From assembly GCF_007995155.1 (NCBI RefSeq), contig NZ_CP042593.1, positions 2,336,001-2,400,000 on the forward strand: DNA of 64,000 bases, given 5' to 3'. Of the stretch, positions 8,381 to 17,115 are shown in pieces. A program made the position numbers and the translations under genes. The first letter of the stretch is position 1; each line of letters starts with the position of its first letter. The stretch comes from Cytobacillus dafuensis (GTDB lineage Bacteria > Bacillota > Bacilli > Bacillales > Cytobacillaceae). The notes beneath the pieces were generated by a model. That model was not told the DNA's origin and made no database searches. It saw only the letters and a program-made list of their open reading frames with translations.

Positions 8381-9511
8381 TTATTGAATAAATTCTTTTA
8401 ACAATAGATTAAAAGAATCAGCGTATTGTCTCTTTAAAATATTACTAGGAGTATGACTCGAATAATCTAAATGATTAATATAATCAAATTCTTCTCTATC
8501 ATATTTTCCAACTTCTTCATCTTTTAATGTAGTAGTAAAAATTATTTGGTTATCTAGCTTATTAAAAAGCTCTAAAAATTTCTTTTCTTTTTCGCTAGTC
8601 AAATCTTCAGAACGGAACGAATCAACTACTATTGGATTATTATGTTTTGTTATAATTTGAAATACATACATTTTTAAAAGATAGAATATTGTTTGTTCAC
8701 TTCCTGAATATGTTTCAGTTTTTTTAGTAAATAAACTATCGAAGTTTAAAGTACCTTCTGGTTCCAGTTCTTTATATACAGAATTCATTAATTCTAAAAT
8801 GTTATCTAATATCTCTTTTTCTGTTGATTCTATAGATTCTTTTGTTATTTCAAAGTTAGTAAGAATTGATTTAATCTCAGTTATTTTTATATCTAGTTCA
8901 GTAACCCTTTTATCTGCATCTTCGGCATTAAATAATTCTTCTTTATAAACCAACAATGATTCTAATGAAACTTCCTCAAACGATAACAGTTCTTTCAAAA
9001 TTTTTTGTTGTTCGTTTAATAATAAGTTAATCCGTTCAATTTCTTCTTCGTAATCTACTATTTTATACTCAATTGAATTTATTATATCTTTTCGAATTTC
9101 TTTAGTAGTTATATCGAATGCATATTCTTTTCTACTAGATGTTTTATACCCTATATGTACAGAACCACATGATAAACAAACAATTTCTCCTGTATCTAAT
9201 TCTCTATTCAGAGATTTTATTTCCTTTATAGCTGTTTCACATTTCATCTTTCTAGATAAGTTTCTATTTCTTTCTTTATTTAACTCTGTGATAACCTCAC
9301 TTACTTTTTCAACTTTATCTAGATTATTTTTAAACTGAATCCGATCAGATGTAGTACTTAAGAATGCTAATTCTTTTCTCTTAGAGTTTAAAATTTTGTG
9401 CTGCTTCAATAATAATTTCTTTTCATAATCTAATTCACTTAAGATTTTTTTTTGTTTTTTAAATTCAGCTTCATTAATTTGTAGTTGTATACCACAAATC
9501 GAGTAAAGCAA
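8381..9511 (-). pseudogene. SMC/Rad50-like ATPase, C-terminal part, 5'-truncated
   Basis: The open frame encodes 376 residues resembling the C-terminal half of an SMC/Rad50-type ATPase. Residues about 15-240 are coiled-coil-like, rich in Glu, Lys, Leu and Ile, broken near 112-115 by CLSC, reminiscent of one CxxC arm of a zinc hook. Residues about 265-285 (YSGSEQTIFYLLKMY) fit an ABC signature helix and PIVVDSF near 293 fits a Walker B strand. No Walker A exists, and in-frame stops lie just upstream of the TTG start, so the N-terminal nucleotide-binding half is missing. It is either a decayed gene or a stand-alone fragment. Base composition is very AT-rich even for this window. Related ATPases occur in DNA repair and phage defence, but no partner gene is present. 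Confidence 0.55.
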
Positions 9512-9802
9512 ATTTATAAAATCATTTTTTTACCATTAGACTCCCTTTGGTGAATTTTAATTATTTCTAATTTTAACACAATTATTTAAAAATACAGAAC
9601 CAACAGTATTAAATCCTTTACTCTCTATTATAAAATTCATGCAAATTCACAAGCTCCGACTTTAGTTCAAATAAAAAAGAGCTGCCGCAGCAACTCTAAA
9701 AATCAAACGATAGCATCGATTCAATTAGTAATATATATAGGAAGCGAGGGGGTGTTGTCCGTGGGAATAATTAAAACCCAGCTCGGTGACTCCTTTTACT
9801 TC
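9512..9802. other. Intergenic region
   Basis: No gene is visible. It contains the terminator of the dms operon at 9672-9697 and, at its right end, the 3' flank of the TorD-type gene. Confidence 0.4.
9672..9697 (-). terminator. Terminator of the dms operon
   Basis: Read on the minus strand, AGAGTTGCTG pairs with CGGCAGCTCT (two to three wobble pairs) and is followed by TTTTTTAT. It lies about 105 bases past the last operon gene. Confidence 0.65.
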
Positions 9803-10477
9803 TTATAGCAATTCAAGGAGTTCGCGAACGGTTTCTTCATCAAATTTTAGAAAGGACTCAAGGAAATATGAGGAACCAACATATAACGGAGTTGTACTGT
9901 GCTTTCTGATCCTCTCTCCTAATTGAGGAACCCAAACGCATAGATGGTTAGTTAATAAGTTCAAATGATCTTCTAATAATGTCTTATTAAATTCGCCTGT
10001 TTCTTCATACGTACGGAGATTTTCATTTATTAGATAGATTGCAAATTCTAATTCTACTAATAAATGATCTTCAGGCTCATTATTCTTCAATATATATTCA
10101 CGGCCAGATTTTAATAATAAGTCACGAATTTGGAAGGTGCTTTTACTAAATAATAGGTTCTTTTCATCTGTATAAAAAGACTCCCATAACGGGGCATTAA
10201 TCATATTCGGACCAATAAATAAACGGCGATACTCGTTGGTTATTTCGTCAAAATTAACTGACTCTAACGATTCAAAATAGTCCTCAAGAATTTGACCTTC
10301 TTCGAATACTTCACTTAAGCCGTTCATCATTCCTGAATTTTTCACTTGGTCATATAAATCCTCATTTAGAGGTTCAGAAAACAAGAAAAACAATACTTTA
10401 TACGTGTTGACACTTGATTCTAGTATTTGGCTTAATTCTTCTTTTTTACTTACCATTGTCGAAGTCATTTTTTTCAC
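9803..10477 (-). CDS. TorD/DmsD-family molybdoenzyme chaperone
   Basis: A 224-residue all-helical cytoplasmic chaperone of the TorD/DmsD family. These proteins bind the Tat signal and apoenzyme of molybdopterin oxidoreductases until cofactor insertion is complete. Family marks are EYRRLFIGPNMINAPLWESFYTD in the middle and the PEDHLLVELEFAIYL box near residue 140. It is the last gene of the dms operon and its client is most likely the DmsA-like subunit encoded upstream. The GTG at 10477 or the ATG three codons later could be the start. A hairpin separates it from the dmsC-like gene. Confidence 0.88.
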   Translation of the reverse strand: MKKMTSTMVSKKEELSQILESSVNTYKVLFFLFSEPLNEDLYDQVKNSGMMNGLSEVFEEGQILEDYFESLESVNFDEITNEYRRLFIGPNMINAPLWESFYTDEKNLLFSKSTFQIRDLLLKSGREYILKNNEPEDHLLVELEFAIYLINENLRTYEETGEFNKTLLEDHLNLLTNHLCVWVPQLGERIRKHSTTPLYVGSSYFLESFLKFDEETVRELLELL

Positions 10478-10576
10478 ATCTCTTCATTATTAATCTAGTA
10501 TTTCTCTTAAATTCATGTCTGCTCAATAGAACCGTTCCCTACTTCAGAACTTCAACTTTTACTTGATTAGAATACA

Positions 10577-10603
10577 CCAGTAGAGGTTAATCAACCTCCA
10601 CTG
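10577..10603 (-). promoter_or_regulatory. Intercistronic hairpin between dmsC and torD
   Basis: Read on the minus strand, CAGTGGAGGTT pairs with AACCTCTACTG around GATT. No T run follows, so it is more likely an RNA-processing or stability element, or a partial terminator lowering torD expression, than a full terminator. Confidence 0.5.
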
Positions 10604-10620
10604 ATGAATAGTTCAAATTA

Positions 10621-11406
10621 TTATATGGCATTCATAAAAAACAGATAACGTCCTAAAAATTCACCGATAAAAACGAGAAGAAAGGCTGACCATACTAAAG
10701 CCATATGATAAGTTTTACGAACGAATACAACATATCCTAAAATAATTACTCCAAGAACTCCTAGAACTAATTGACTATAGAGTAGGCTGTTCTCAGTAGA
10801 ACTCAAAGCTTCTGTTAAGCTTCCAAAATGAACTGGAAGCACTACAAGCTTGATTGCTAAACCAATTACCGCGACTGCGAATAAAGCCATCATTGAATTA
10901 GAAGTTTGTTTGTTTAGTAAAGCTAATGCAATTGATGCTCCGATTACGAGTGCAGCTGCATAGAAAGCGGCATATGTTCCGACACCGTTCCATGCTTCAA
11001 TCATTGTTGTCGCATAAATGGAAGACATCACATAAAGCGTTGCAAAACCAACGACGGCTGCTAATGATAGCAAAAGCATATTCACTTTCTTTGTCATAAT
11101 CGATAAAGAAAGTGTCAAAACTAATAAGAAAATAAATAAACTTACAAACAGGATTTCACGACTAAACCAAGAAGAACCTAAACTTGAAATCGTATAAAAA
11201 GCATGTGATATTTTACCTAAATGAAGGAAAGAAGCTCCCAATCCAATTAGAGAGATAATACTCAGCGCGACTAACGACAATTTAATCGTTTGGAATGCCT
11301 CAACTGCATTCTTCTTCATTGATATTATATATATCGTCACTGCTATTGTACCACCAATAGCAGTATGAACTAATAATGTGAAGATCAATAATGGCCATTC
11401 ATGCAT
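10621..11406 (-). CDS. dmsC: DmsC-like membrane anchor subunit
   Basis: A 261-residue membrane protein with eight hydrophobic segments, the normal topology of DmsC anchors. The first is WPLLIFTLLVHTAIGGTIAV and the last is near VWSAFLLVFIGEFLGRYLFF. It anchors the catalytic and iron-sulfur subunits at the membrane and oxidises menaquinol for them. The LGKISHAFYTISSLGSSWFSREIL loop is the conserved DmsC signature around the quinol site. It follows dmsB by 14 bases in the operon. Confidence 0.88.
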   Translation of the reverse strand: MHEWPLLIFTLLVHTAIGGTIAVTIYIISMKKNAVEAFQTIKLSLVALSIISLIGLGASFLHLGKISHAFYTISSLGSSWFSREILFVSLFIFLLVLTLSLSIMTKKVNMLLLSLAAVVGFATLYVMSSIYATTMIEAWNGVGTYAAFYAAALVIGASIALALLNKQTSNSMMALFAVAVIGLAIKLVVLPVHFGSLTEALSSTENSLLYSQLVLGVLGVIILGYVVFVRKTYHMALVWSAFLLVFIGEFLGRYLFFMNAI

Positions 11407-11420
11407 AGTAGGCTCACTCC

Positions 11421-11990
11421 TTACTCTTTAATATTTGGTGTGATGACAATATTCGGATTCGTGAATTTTGCGCTCGGTAAACCGCTCACTTCATTGATCG
11501 TTCCATAAGCTGCACGTAGCTCACTGATTTCACCAAATTCTAATGCATTAAATGGACAGGCATCTACACATGCTGGATTTTCTCCTTTTTCACGTAAATC
11601 TAAGCATGTATCACATTTTGTCATCATACCTAAGTCATCATTAAATTGAGGAGCACCGTAAGGACAATTCCAAGTACAGTATTTACAGCCTACACATTTT
11701 TCATGATCAACTAGAACCACTCCATCACTTTCACGTTTATGCATGGCACCTGTAGGACAGCCTTGAACACATTTTGGATTATCGCAATGGTTACAAGAAA
11801 TTGAAAGTGAAGCACTTTGCAAAGAAGTCTTGAAAACTCCATTTACTTTTGTCGATATACCTTCTTCAAATTCGTATACACGTCTGAAAAGAATACCTAC
11901 TTTATTATCATTTTTATCTTTGCAGGCAATTTGACATGCTTTACAACCTGTACATTTTGCCTGATTGATATAAAAACCAACTTGTCCCAT
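11421..11990 (-). CDS. dmsB: DmsB-like four-cluster ferredoxin subunit
   Basis: A 189-residue electron-transfer subunit with four Cys groups: CTGCKACQIAC (about 13-23), CNHCDNPKCVQGCP (about 67-80), CVGCKYCTWNCP (about 100-111) and CDTCLDLREKGENPACVDACP (about 127-147). These bind four [4Fe-4S] clusters that carry electrons from the membrane anchor to the molybdenum subunit. There is no signal peptide, as usual, because it is co-exported with DmsA. It lies 20 bases after dmsA. Confidence 0.93.
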   Translation of the reverse strand: MGQVGFYINQAKCTGCKACQIACKDKNDNKVGILFRRVYEFEEGISTKVNGVFKTSLQSASLSISCNHCDNPKCVQGCPTGAMHKRESDGVVLVDHEKCVGCKYCTWNCPYGAPQFNDDLGMMTKCDTCLDLREKGENPACVDACPFNALEFGEISELRAAYGTINEVSGLPSAKFTNPNIVITPNIKE

Positions 11991-12010
11991 ATCGTTTCAC
12001 TCCTTATCTG

Positions 12011-14407
12011 TTACGCCTTTTCAACTTCCGCTAAGTTTGTGTGTTGTGGATTTGCCTTCGCCCAAGCTGTTGGTCTTGAGTTTGTTAACACATTCAAGCT
12101 TCCTCTGACATCATTTCCATTCTTATCAGCAGAATGCCATGCTCCTTGTGGGACAGCAATTACTCCAGGAACAATTTTATTGGTTACATGAACAGGAATA
12201 AAGATAGTTCCACGATCATTGAAAACTTTGACCTTGTCTGAATCCTTAATATTCCGCTTTTTTGCATCAATCGGATTCATCCACATTACTTGCTTTTCTG
12301 CTTCCTCTAACCAAGGTTGATTATCATGGATGGAATGGCATCGACGGACAAAGTGCCAACCAATAAGCTGCAACGGATATTTTTCAATTAATGGATCCTC
12401 AGGTCCTTCCCAAGCTGCAATGTATTTTGGAATGGCTGGAATTTCATCATGTTGATTCATATCCCAAACGGTTTTCGAGAATAATTCTATTTTTCCAGTT
12501 GGTGTGCTTAACGGATTAACTTTTGGATCTTTTACAAAATCTTCAAAAGCTATTGTAATGTCATCCATTGGGAAGAAGTGAACGCCTTTTTTACATAATT
12601 CATCAAACGATGGGAAGTTAGGATCGACTGATTCACGGACTGCTTCAACATAATCATCCATCCACTCACGACGAGTTTTTCCTTCTGTAAATTTGTCATA
12701 CACTCCTAATTTCTTCGCAATTGCAGCACAAACCTCATATTCATCACGACATTCATATAAAGGCTCAAGAACCTTTTGTTGAACTGTTACATAGCCTTCA
12801 TCAGACCAGGGATTTAATATATCATTTCGTTCTAAGAAAGTGGTTCCTGGCAATAGAATATCTGCATATTTAGCACTTGGGGTCATAAAAATATCGTTTA
12901 CAACGATGAATTCAGCTTTACTTTCATCTGCTAAAATTTCCTTCGTTCTATTAATATCAGAATGCTGGTTTAATAAGGCGTTACCTGAGAAATTGAAGAT
13001 CAATTTAATATTCGTATCTAATTTATCAGCACCTTGTAAACCATCTTCTGCTGTCATTTCTGTTCCACGAAAAATCGCATCGGTAAACGTAAAGCATGAA
13101 ATAGATGCTTCAACTGGATTTGTAGCACTTGAGAATCTAGATTGCCAACCAGATGGTCTGCCAGCACAATCACCTTTTGCAGATGCCCAGCCCCCAAGTA
13201 CGCCTACATTACCAGTCATGCAAGCGAGCAATGCTCCTCCTCTAGGATGCTGCTCTCCATAGGCATGACGTTGACCACCGTTACCAAGCATTAAGGCACC
13301 TGGTTTATTTGTTGCATATAAACGAGCTAAATACTTAATTGTATTACGATCCATACCTGTAATTTTTTCCGCCCATTCAGGTGTTTTTTTAATTCCATCT
13401 TTTTCTCCAAGAAGATAGGCTTTAATGCTCTCTTTTGCATCAATACCTTCTGGTAAAGTTTTTTCATCAAAGCCGATACAATATTTATCTAAAAATGCTT
13501 GATCATGCAATCCTTCTGTATAAATTACATATGCCATCGCATCCATTAGTGCTGTGTCAGTTGTTGGCTTGATCGGAATCCATTCATCCGCTAAACCTTT
13601 GGCTGATTCAGAGTAGCGTGGATCAACGACAATAATCTTGGCGCCATTTTCGCGAGCCTTCATTAAATATGTACGCATAGTTGTACCAAAAACGGTTGCA
13701 CCTGGGTTATGCGCCATTAAAATAATTACTTTAGAATAGGCTAGTGACGAATATGAATTTCCAGAACTCCCTGTTCCGTATATCGTTGGTGTTGCTGTTC
13801 CTGTTTGGAATGAGCTGTAGTTTCCACGGTAATTCAAATATCCACCTGTTAAAGCAAGAAGTTTATTCACACTAGAGATATCTGAAGTTACTCCGTATCC
13901 GTTACCCCAACCATAAACAGAGTAACGAGATGCTGGACCATATTTTTTAGTAATACGCTTCATTTCAGATGCAATCGTATCAATTGCTTCATCCCAAGAA
14001 ATACGTTCAAATTTTCCTTCTCCACGTTTACCTACACGCTTCATTGGATATTTTAAGCGGTCTGGATGATAGGTCATGTTTCGATAATTACGGCCACGTA
14101 CGCAAGCTTTTAAAGCAGGTTGGCCATTTTCTTCTTCTTTTATTTGCGTGCTAATTCTTACTACTTGTCCGTTTTTCACATGGGCTTTTATTACACAACG
14201 GCCACCACAGTTATTCCCGTTTGAAGTGTAGTATATTTTTTCTGTTGAATCCTTTGACTCCGCAAGTACTGTATCAGCTTCTTTCAATTTCGTGAATCCA
14301 ATACTAGTACCTAATACAGCCGGTGCAGCAACAGCACCTGACCATTTTAGAAATGATCTTCTCCCAATCTTTTGATTTAATAGACCACCTGATTTTTCTT
14401 TTTTCAT
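12011..14407 (-). CDS. dmsA: DmsA-like molybdopterin oxidoreductase, catalytic subunit
   Basis: A 798-residue Tat-exported catalytic subunit of the DMSO-reductase family. The twin-arginine signal is at residues 16-22 (RRSFLKW). The N-terminal iron-sulfur motif shows C67, C71 and C102 but Asn at 63, where the first ligand is expected. The Mo-ligand region GGYLNYRGNYSSFQT (about 188-202) keeps the paired serines of DmsA. Molybdopterin-binding segments include HNPGATVFGTT and GNGGQRHAYGEQHPRGG. The C-terminal domain ends with VIAVPQGAWHSADKNGNDVRGSLNVLT. Likely acceptors are DMSO or other S- or N-oxides; selenate or tellurate cannot be excluded. It is the first gene of the dmsABC-torD operon, with an AGGAGG site before the ATG. 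Confidence 0.9.
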   Translation of the reverse strand: MKKEKSGGLLNQKIGRRSFLKWSGAVAAPAVLGTSIGFTKLKEADTVLAESKDSTEKIYYTSNGNNCGGRCVIKAHVKNGQVVRISTQIKEEENGQPALKACVRGRNYRNMTYHPDRLKYPMKRVGKRGEGKFERISWDEAIDTIASEMKRITKKYGPASRYSVYGWGNGYGVTSDISSVNKLLALTGGYLNYRGNYSSFQTGTATPTIYGTGSSGNSYSSLAYSKVIILMAHNPGATVFGTTMRTYLMKARENGAKIIVVDPRYSESAKGLADEWIPIKPTTDTALMDAMAYVIYTEGLHDQAFLDKYCIGFDEKTLPEGIDAKESIKAYLLGEKDGIKKTPEWAEKITGMDRNTIKYLARLYATNKPGALMLGNGGQRHAYGEQHPRGGALLACMTGNVGVLGGWASAKGDCAGRPSGWQSRFSSATNPVEASISCFTFTDAIFRGTEMTAEDGLQGADKLDTNIKLIFNFSGNALLNQHSDINRTKEILADESKAEFIVVNDIFMTPSAKYADILLPGTTFLERNDILNPWSDEGYVTVQQKVLEPLYECRDEYEVCAAIAKKLGVYDKFTEGKTRREWMDDYVEAVRESVDPNFPSFDELCKKGVHFFPMDDITIAFEDFVKDPKVNPLSTPTGKIELFSKTVWDMNQHDEIPAIPKYIAAWEGPEDPLIEKYPLQLIGWHFVRRCHSIHDNQPWLEEAEKQVMWMNPIDAKKRNIKDSDKVKVFNDRGTIFIPVHVTNKIVPGVIAVPQGAWHSADKNGNDVRGSLNVLTNSRPTAWAKANPQHTNLAEVEKA

Positions 14408-14567
14408 TTTTATAACCTCCTCTTATCGAGAGTAGTTTGTTGTCCAGCACTTTTTTTGCCAAACACTTAATCACTTTAAGAAACAGCAAGAATCCTTCAC
14501 ACGATTCAACGTCCATTCACAAATCACGACAGAATCAACGAAAAAATATTAGTTTAATATAATAGTT

Positions 14568-14583
14568 TGTGAAATCATTCTCA
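14568..14583 (-). promoter_or_regulatory. Candidate FNR box upstream of dmsA
   Basis: TGTGA-AATCAT-TCTCA differs by one base from the Bacillus FNR palindrome TGTGA-N6-TCACA. It lies about 160 bases upstream of dmsA. An AT-rich stretch containing TAATAT lies where a -10 would be expected for activation from near -41. This fits anaerobic induction of a respiratory reductase, but the site is an inference from consensus. Confidence 0.5.
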
Positions 14584-14906
14584 ATCTTTCTCCATAATTA
14601 TAGCACCACATTAATCACATAATTTTGTACTGGCGTACAAATATACAAATCTTTTTTTGTGTGTATGTACAAAAACAGATTTGCAAAAACAATACTTTGA
14701 AATAATTATAAATATTTAAATATGTTGGAGAGATTTAATAATGGAAACGGAAAACTAATTTTGGTTAATTGAGTGAAACTGCCATCAGTGGGGGTTTTCT
14801 TCAAACGTACATGCTAATAGAGATTAAAGAACGATGGGGATTCTTGATGAAATCTGAGAGAAAATAAGATCGCATGTGGAAGGTATTATCGTGAATTGTC
14901 CTTATT
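14584..14906. other. Intergenic region between dms operon and sodA remnant
   Basis: Very AT-rich, with no gene seen. It contains a 31-bp partial copy of the repeat end found near 28,270 (listed separately). Confidence 0.4.
14772..14802. repeat. Partial copy of the bmr-bmrR element end
   Basis: AGTGAAACTGCCATCAGTGGGGG followed by TTTTCTTCA matches, almost base for base, the minus-strand reading of the right end of the structured element at 28,261-28,308. Only one arm of that element's 13-bp inverted repeat is present here, so this is a truncated copy. Confidence 0.6.
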
Positions 14907-14957
14907 TAAAAAAACACCTCCTTGATTCAAGAAATGCTTGAAATATAGGAAGGTGTT
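14907..14957 (-). terminator. Terminator after the sodA remnant
   Basis: Read on the minus strand, AACACCTTCC pairs with GGAGGTGTT over a long loop and is followed by seven T. It is the original sodA terminator, preserved although the gene is truncated. Confidence 0.65.
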
Positions 14958-14977
14958 CTGGAGAATTAATAATTAAA

Positions 14978-15187
14978 TTAAGCCTGTGCAACCTGATATA
15001 ACTTGTTTACTTCATCCCAGTTAATTAGATTAAAGAATGCAGAAATATAATCAGGACGCTTGTTTTGATAATTAAGGTAATAGGCATGTTCCCAAACATC
15101 AAGACCAAGAATTGGCTGTTTACCTTCCATTAGTGGGCTATCTTGATTAGGTGTGCTAGTAACAGTAAGTTGTCCATTAGTAGCCAA
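14978..15187 (-). pseudogene. sodA: Superoxide dismutase (Mn/Fe type), C-terminal fragment
   Basis: The remaining 60-odd residues are the C-terminus of a SodA-type superoxide dismutase. They contain the substrate-channel and metal-binding segment [19 protein letters not shown], with the metal-binding Asp and His visible, and the normal end [10 protein letters not shown]. The first two thirds of the enzyme, with two metal-binding His, are absent. Upstream the frame meets a stop after five residues, so no complete product exists. It lies between the dms operon and the AIM24-family gene and is one of several truncated genes here. An intact sodA elsewhere is likely. Confidence 0.85.
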
Positions 15188-15240
15188 AAAAACTCAACAG
15201 CTTTTCAACTGCAATCCAAATGTTTCACTCATAAAATAAA

Positions 15241-15274
15241 GTACCCACTCGCTATAGACTGCAGGAGTGGGTAC
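15241..15274. terminator. Terminator after the AIM24-family gene
   Basis: A perfect 10-bp stem, GTACCCACTC with GAGTGGGTAC, with T-rich flanks on both strands. It ends the minus-strand gene that stops at 15290. Confidence 0.75.
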
Positions 15275-15289
15275 ATTTTTCTAAGTTAC

Positions 15290-16075
15290 TTATTTATCAC
15301 TAAACAGATCAAACACTCTTCCGATTCCACCTTCATCAACGGAGCCACCTCTTTGCGGCGCTGCAGCAAATACCTTACTTGCTAAGCGACTGAAAGGTAA
15401 AGATTGTACCCATACTGTACCAGGACCTTGAAGAGAAGCAAAAAATAGACCTTCTCCACCGAATAATGCTGTTTTGACGCCTTTCACCATTTCGATATTG
15501 TAATGAACACCACTTGTCATAGCAACAAGGCATCCTGTATCTACCATTAATTTCTCTCCAGTTGCTAAATCCACCTTATGAATGGTTCCCCCAGCATGAA
15601 TGAAAGCCATTCCGTCGCCTTCGAGTTTCTGCATGATGAAACCCTCGCCTCCGAAAAATCCTACACTTAACTTTCGTTGGAACTCAACACCAACAGAAAC
15701 ACCCTTAGCTGCAGCTAAAAACGAATCTTTTTGACATATCAGTTTACCGTCTAATTCTTTTAAATTCATTGGAATGATCTTCCCTGGATATGGAGATGCA
15801 AATGAGACATGTTTCTTACCGGTTCCTACATTCGTGAACGTAGTCATAAATAGGCTTTCACCTGTTATAACTCTTTTACCCGCTCCGAGTAATTTCCCAA
15901 TTACTCCACCATTAGAAGAAGAGCTATCTCCAAATACCGTTTCCATTTTGATATCAGCATCCATCATCATTAGACTTCCAGCTTCTGCGACTACGGTTTC
16001 GTTAGGATCCAATTCCACTTCTACAAATTGCATATCATCCCCATACAACTTATAATCGATTTCGTGATTCATCAC
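15290..16075 (-). CDS. TIGR00266 / AIM24 family protein
   Basis: A 261-residue protein of the AIM24 (TIGR00266) family, related to a yeast mitochondrial protein and widespread in bacteria with no settled function. The sequence is a series of short beta strands with glycine-rich turns. Recognisable stretches are VVAEAGSLMMMDADIKMET near the N-terminus, FFGGEGFIMQKLEGDGMAFIHAGG in the middle and ALFGGEGLFFASLQGPGTVWVQSLPFSRLA near the end. It has no signal peptide or membrane span. It stands alone as a single-gene transcript with its own terminator. Two consecutive ATGs make the start uncertain by one codon. Confidence 0.88.
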   Translation of the reverse strand: MMNHEIDYKLYGDDMQFVEVELDPNETVVAEAGSLMMMDADIKMETVFGDSSSSNGGVIGKLLGAGKRVITGESLFMTTFTNVGTGKKHVSFASPYPGKIIPMNLKELDGKLICQKDSFLAAAKGVSVGVEFQRKLSVGFFGGEGFIMQKLEGDGMAFIHAGGTIHKVDLATGEKLMVDTGCLVAMTSGVHYNIEMVKGVKTALFGGEGLFFASLQGPGTVWVQSLPFSRLASKVFAAAPQRGGSVDEGGIGRVFDLFSDK

Positions 16076-16329
16076 TATTAATCAGCTCCCGCTCTAAAAT
16101 AAAAATGAGGACTACAAATTTTAATTAATCCGTAGTTCTCCTACATTTAATTATATATTAACATGGCCCTTTTAGATAAATCTAAGGAACTACACCTTTT
16201 TTAATTTTGTTACCTTAACACTGTAACATTGATTAATTTCGGAGATTCATCCATTTTTTAAAAATACTAAAGTAACTAAATTGAGTAAGATACCGACATA
16301 GATCCACACATTATGTAATTCTCGACTAA
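16076..16329. other. Intergenic region
   Basis: AT-rich promoter region of the AIM24-family gene followed by non-coding sequence. No further features are supported. Confidence 0.3.
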
Positions 16330-16615
16330 AACCTTATTTTAATTTTACATTTAACTCCCTCCCTCTGTTTAAAATGAGAATGATAAAAGAATAAAATATA
16401 GGATATGGTAAAGAAATATAAAATATTTGCTTGCTCAGTTACTAAGAATATTTCTTGGTTAAATAAAGGCGGTAAATAGTCATTCATACCATGCATGACT
16501 ATAGGAATAACAACTGCTTCTAGAGAAAAATGGTTGAATTTATCATTGTATTCATCTAATTGTTCAAAATCACCCTTTATATGAGTTATATTGGGGAATT
16601 CTTCTGAATTAGTTT
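16330..16615 (-). pseudogene. Unrecognised coding debris with two hydrophobic segments
   Basis: A minus-strand frame without a start reads about 90 residues. A polar part (HIKGDFEQLDEYNDKFNHF) is followed by two hydrophobic stretches (LEAVVIPIVMHGMNDYL and ANILYFFTISYILFFY) and a basic end. It directly follows the arsC fragment. It resembles the end of a small membrane protein, but I do not recognise the family. It has neither a ribosome binding site nor a start, so it is probably debris from the same deletion event. Confidence 0.35.
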
Positions 16616-16634
16616 TCCCAAGATTAAATATAAT

Positions 16635-16835
16635 GAACTAACTAATGTTTGATTTGAAATGTCAATTTCAACCTCCTTCTTGGCTTGTACAGCATTTAGG
16701 TTTAATCCATGCGCCTCAATCCCATCACTGTACACATTCCCACTCATCAGCATGTAAGTGCTTCGCCCACCCCTCTGCCATTTGGCTTCTACAAGAATTA
16801 CCAGTACATAAAAAATAAATTGTTTTTCTGGTCAT
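16635..16835 (-). pseudogene. arsC: Arsenate reductase (thioredoxin-coupled) N-terminal fragment
   Basis: The N-terminal half of a low-molecular-weight-phosphatase-type arsenate reductase. The ATG with AGGA upstream is followed by [22 protein letters not shown], which holds the catalytic P-loop Cys. One extra G after DEW shifts the frame; the match resumes as [13 protein letters not shown] and continues to EIDISNQT, where it stops. The C-terminal half with the two redox Cys is missing. It lies directly after the arsB fragment, in the normal arsB-arsC order, so it is a relic of an ars operon. Confidence 0.82.
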
Positions 16836-16857
16836 AAAATATTTCTTCCTCTACTAA

Positions 16858-17028
16858 TTAGTGAATGATTAACAACCATATGTATAGGCCGACTAAAGTA
16901 ATAAATAGTGTTGGGATAGTTAGAACAATACCTGTTTTAAAGTAAGTTCCCCATGAAATCTTAACCCCTTTTTGGGATAAGACATGCAGCCATAATAAAG
17001 TTGCAAGAGAACCGATTGGCGTAATCAT
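16858..17028 (-). pseudogene. arsB: Arsenite efflux permease ArsB, C-terminal fragment
   Basis: This short frame reads [20 protein letters not shown] and then [28 protein letters not shown], the conserved last membrane segments of ArsB-type arsenite efflux pumps. The rest of the roughly 430-residue protein is gone. Just upstream, a strong AAAGGAGGAG site and an ATG open a different frame of six codons ending at the junction. A deletion therefore appears to have joined the start of some gene to the arsB tail. Confidence 0.8.
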
Positions 17029-17115
17029 GAATCTTTATCTGAATTCATGTATAGTCTCCTCCTTTAATTACCTATAATGATGCTAGACTCGATAGTGAAA
17101 AGGATGAAGTAATTA

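Noticed and set aside
12840..13262. Plus-strand frame of 140 codons
   Set aside because: Opposite the dmsA gene; a shadow of its codon pattern.
14304..14516. Minus-strand frame of 70 codons overlapping the dmsA start
   Set aside because: Overlaps the dmsA Tat signal region in another frame and lacks independent signals; the upstream part is leader sequence.
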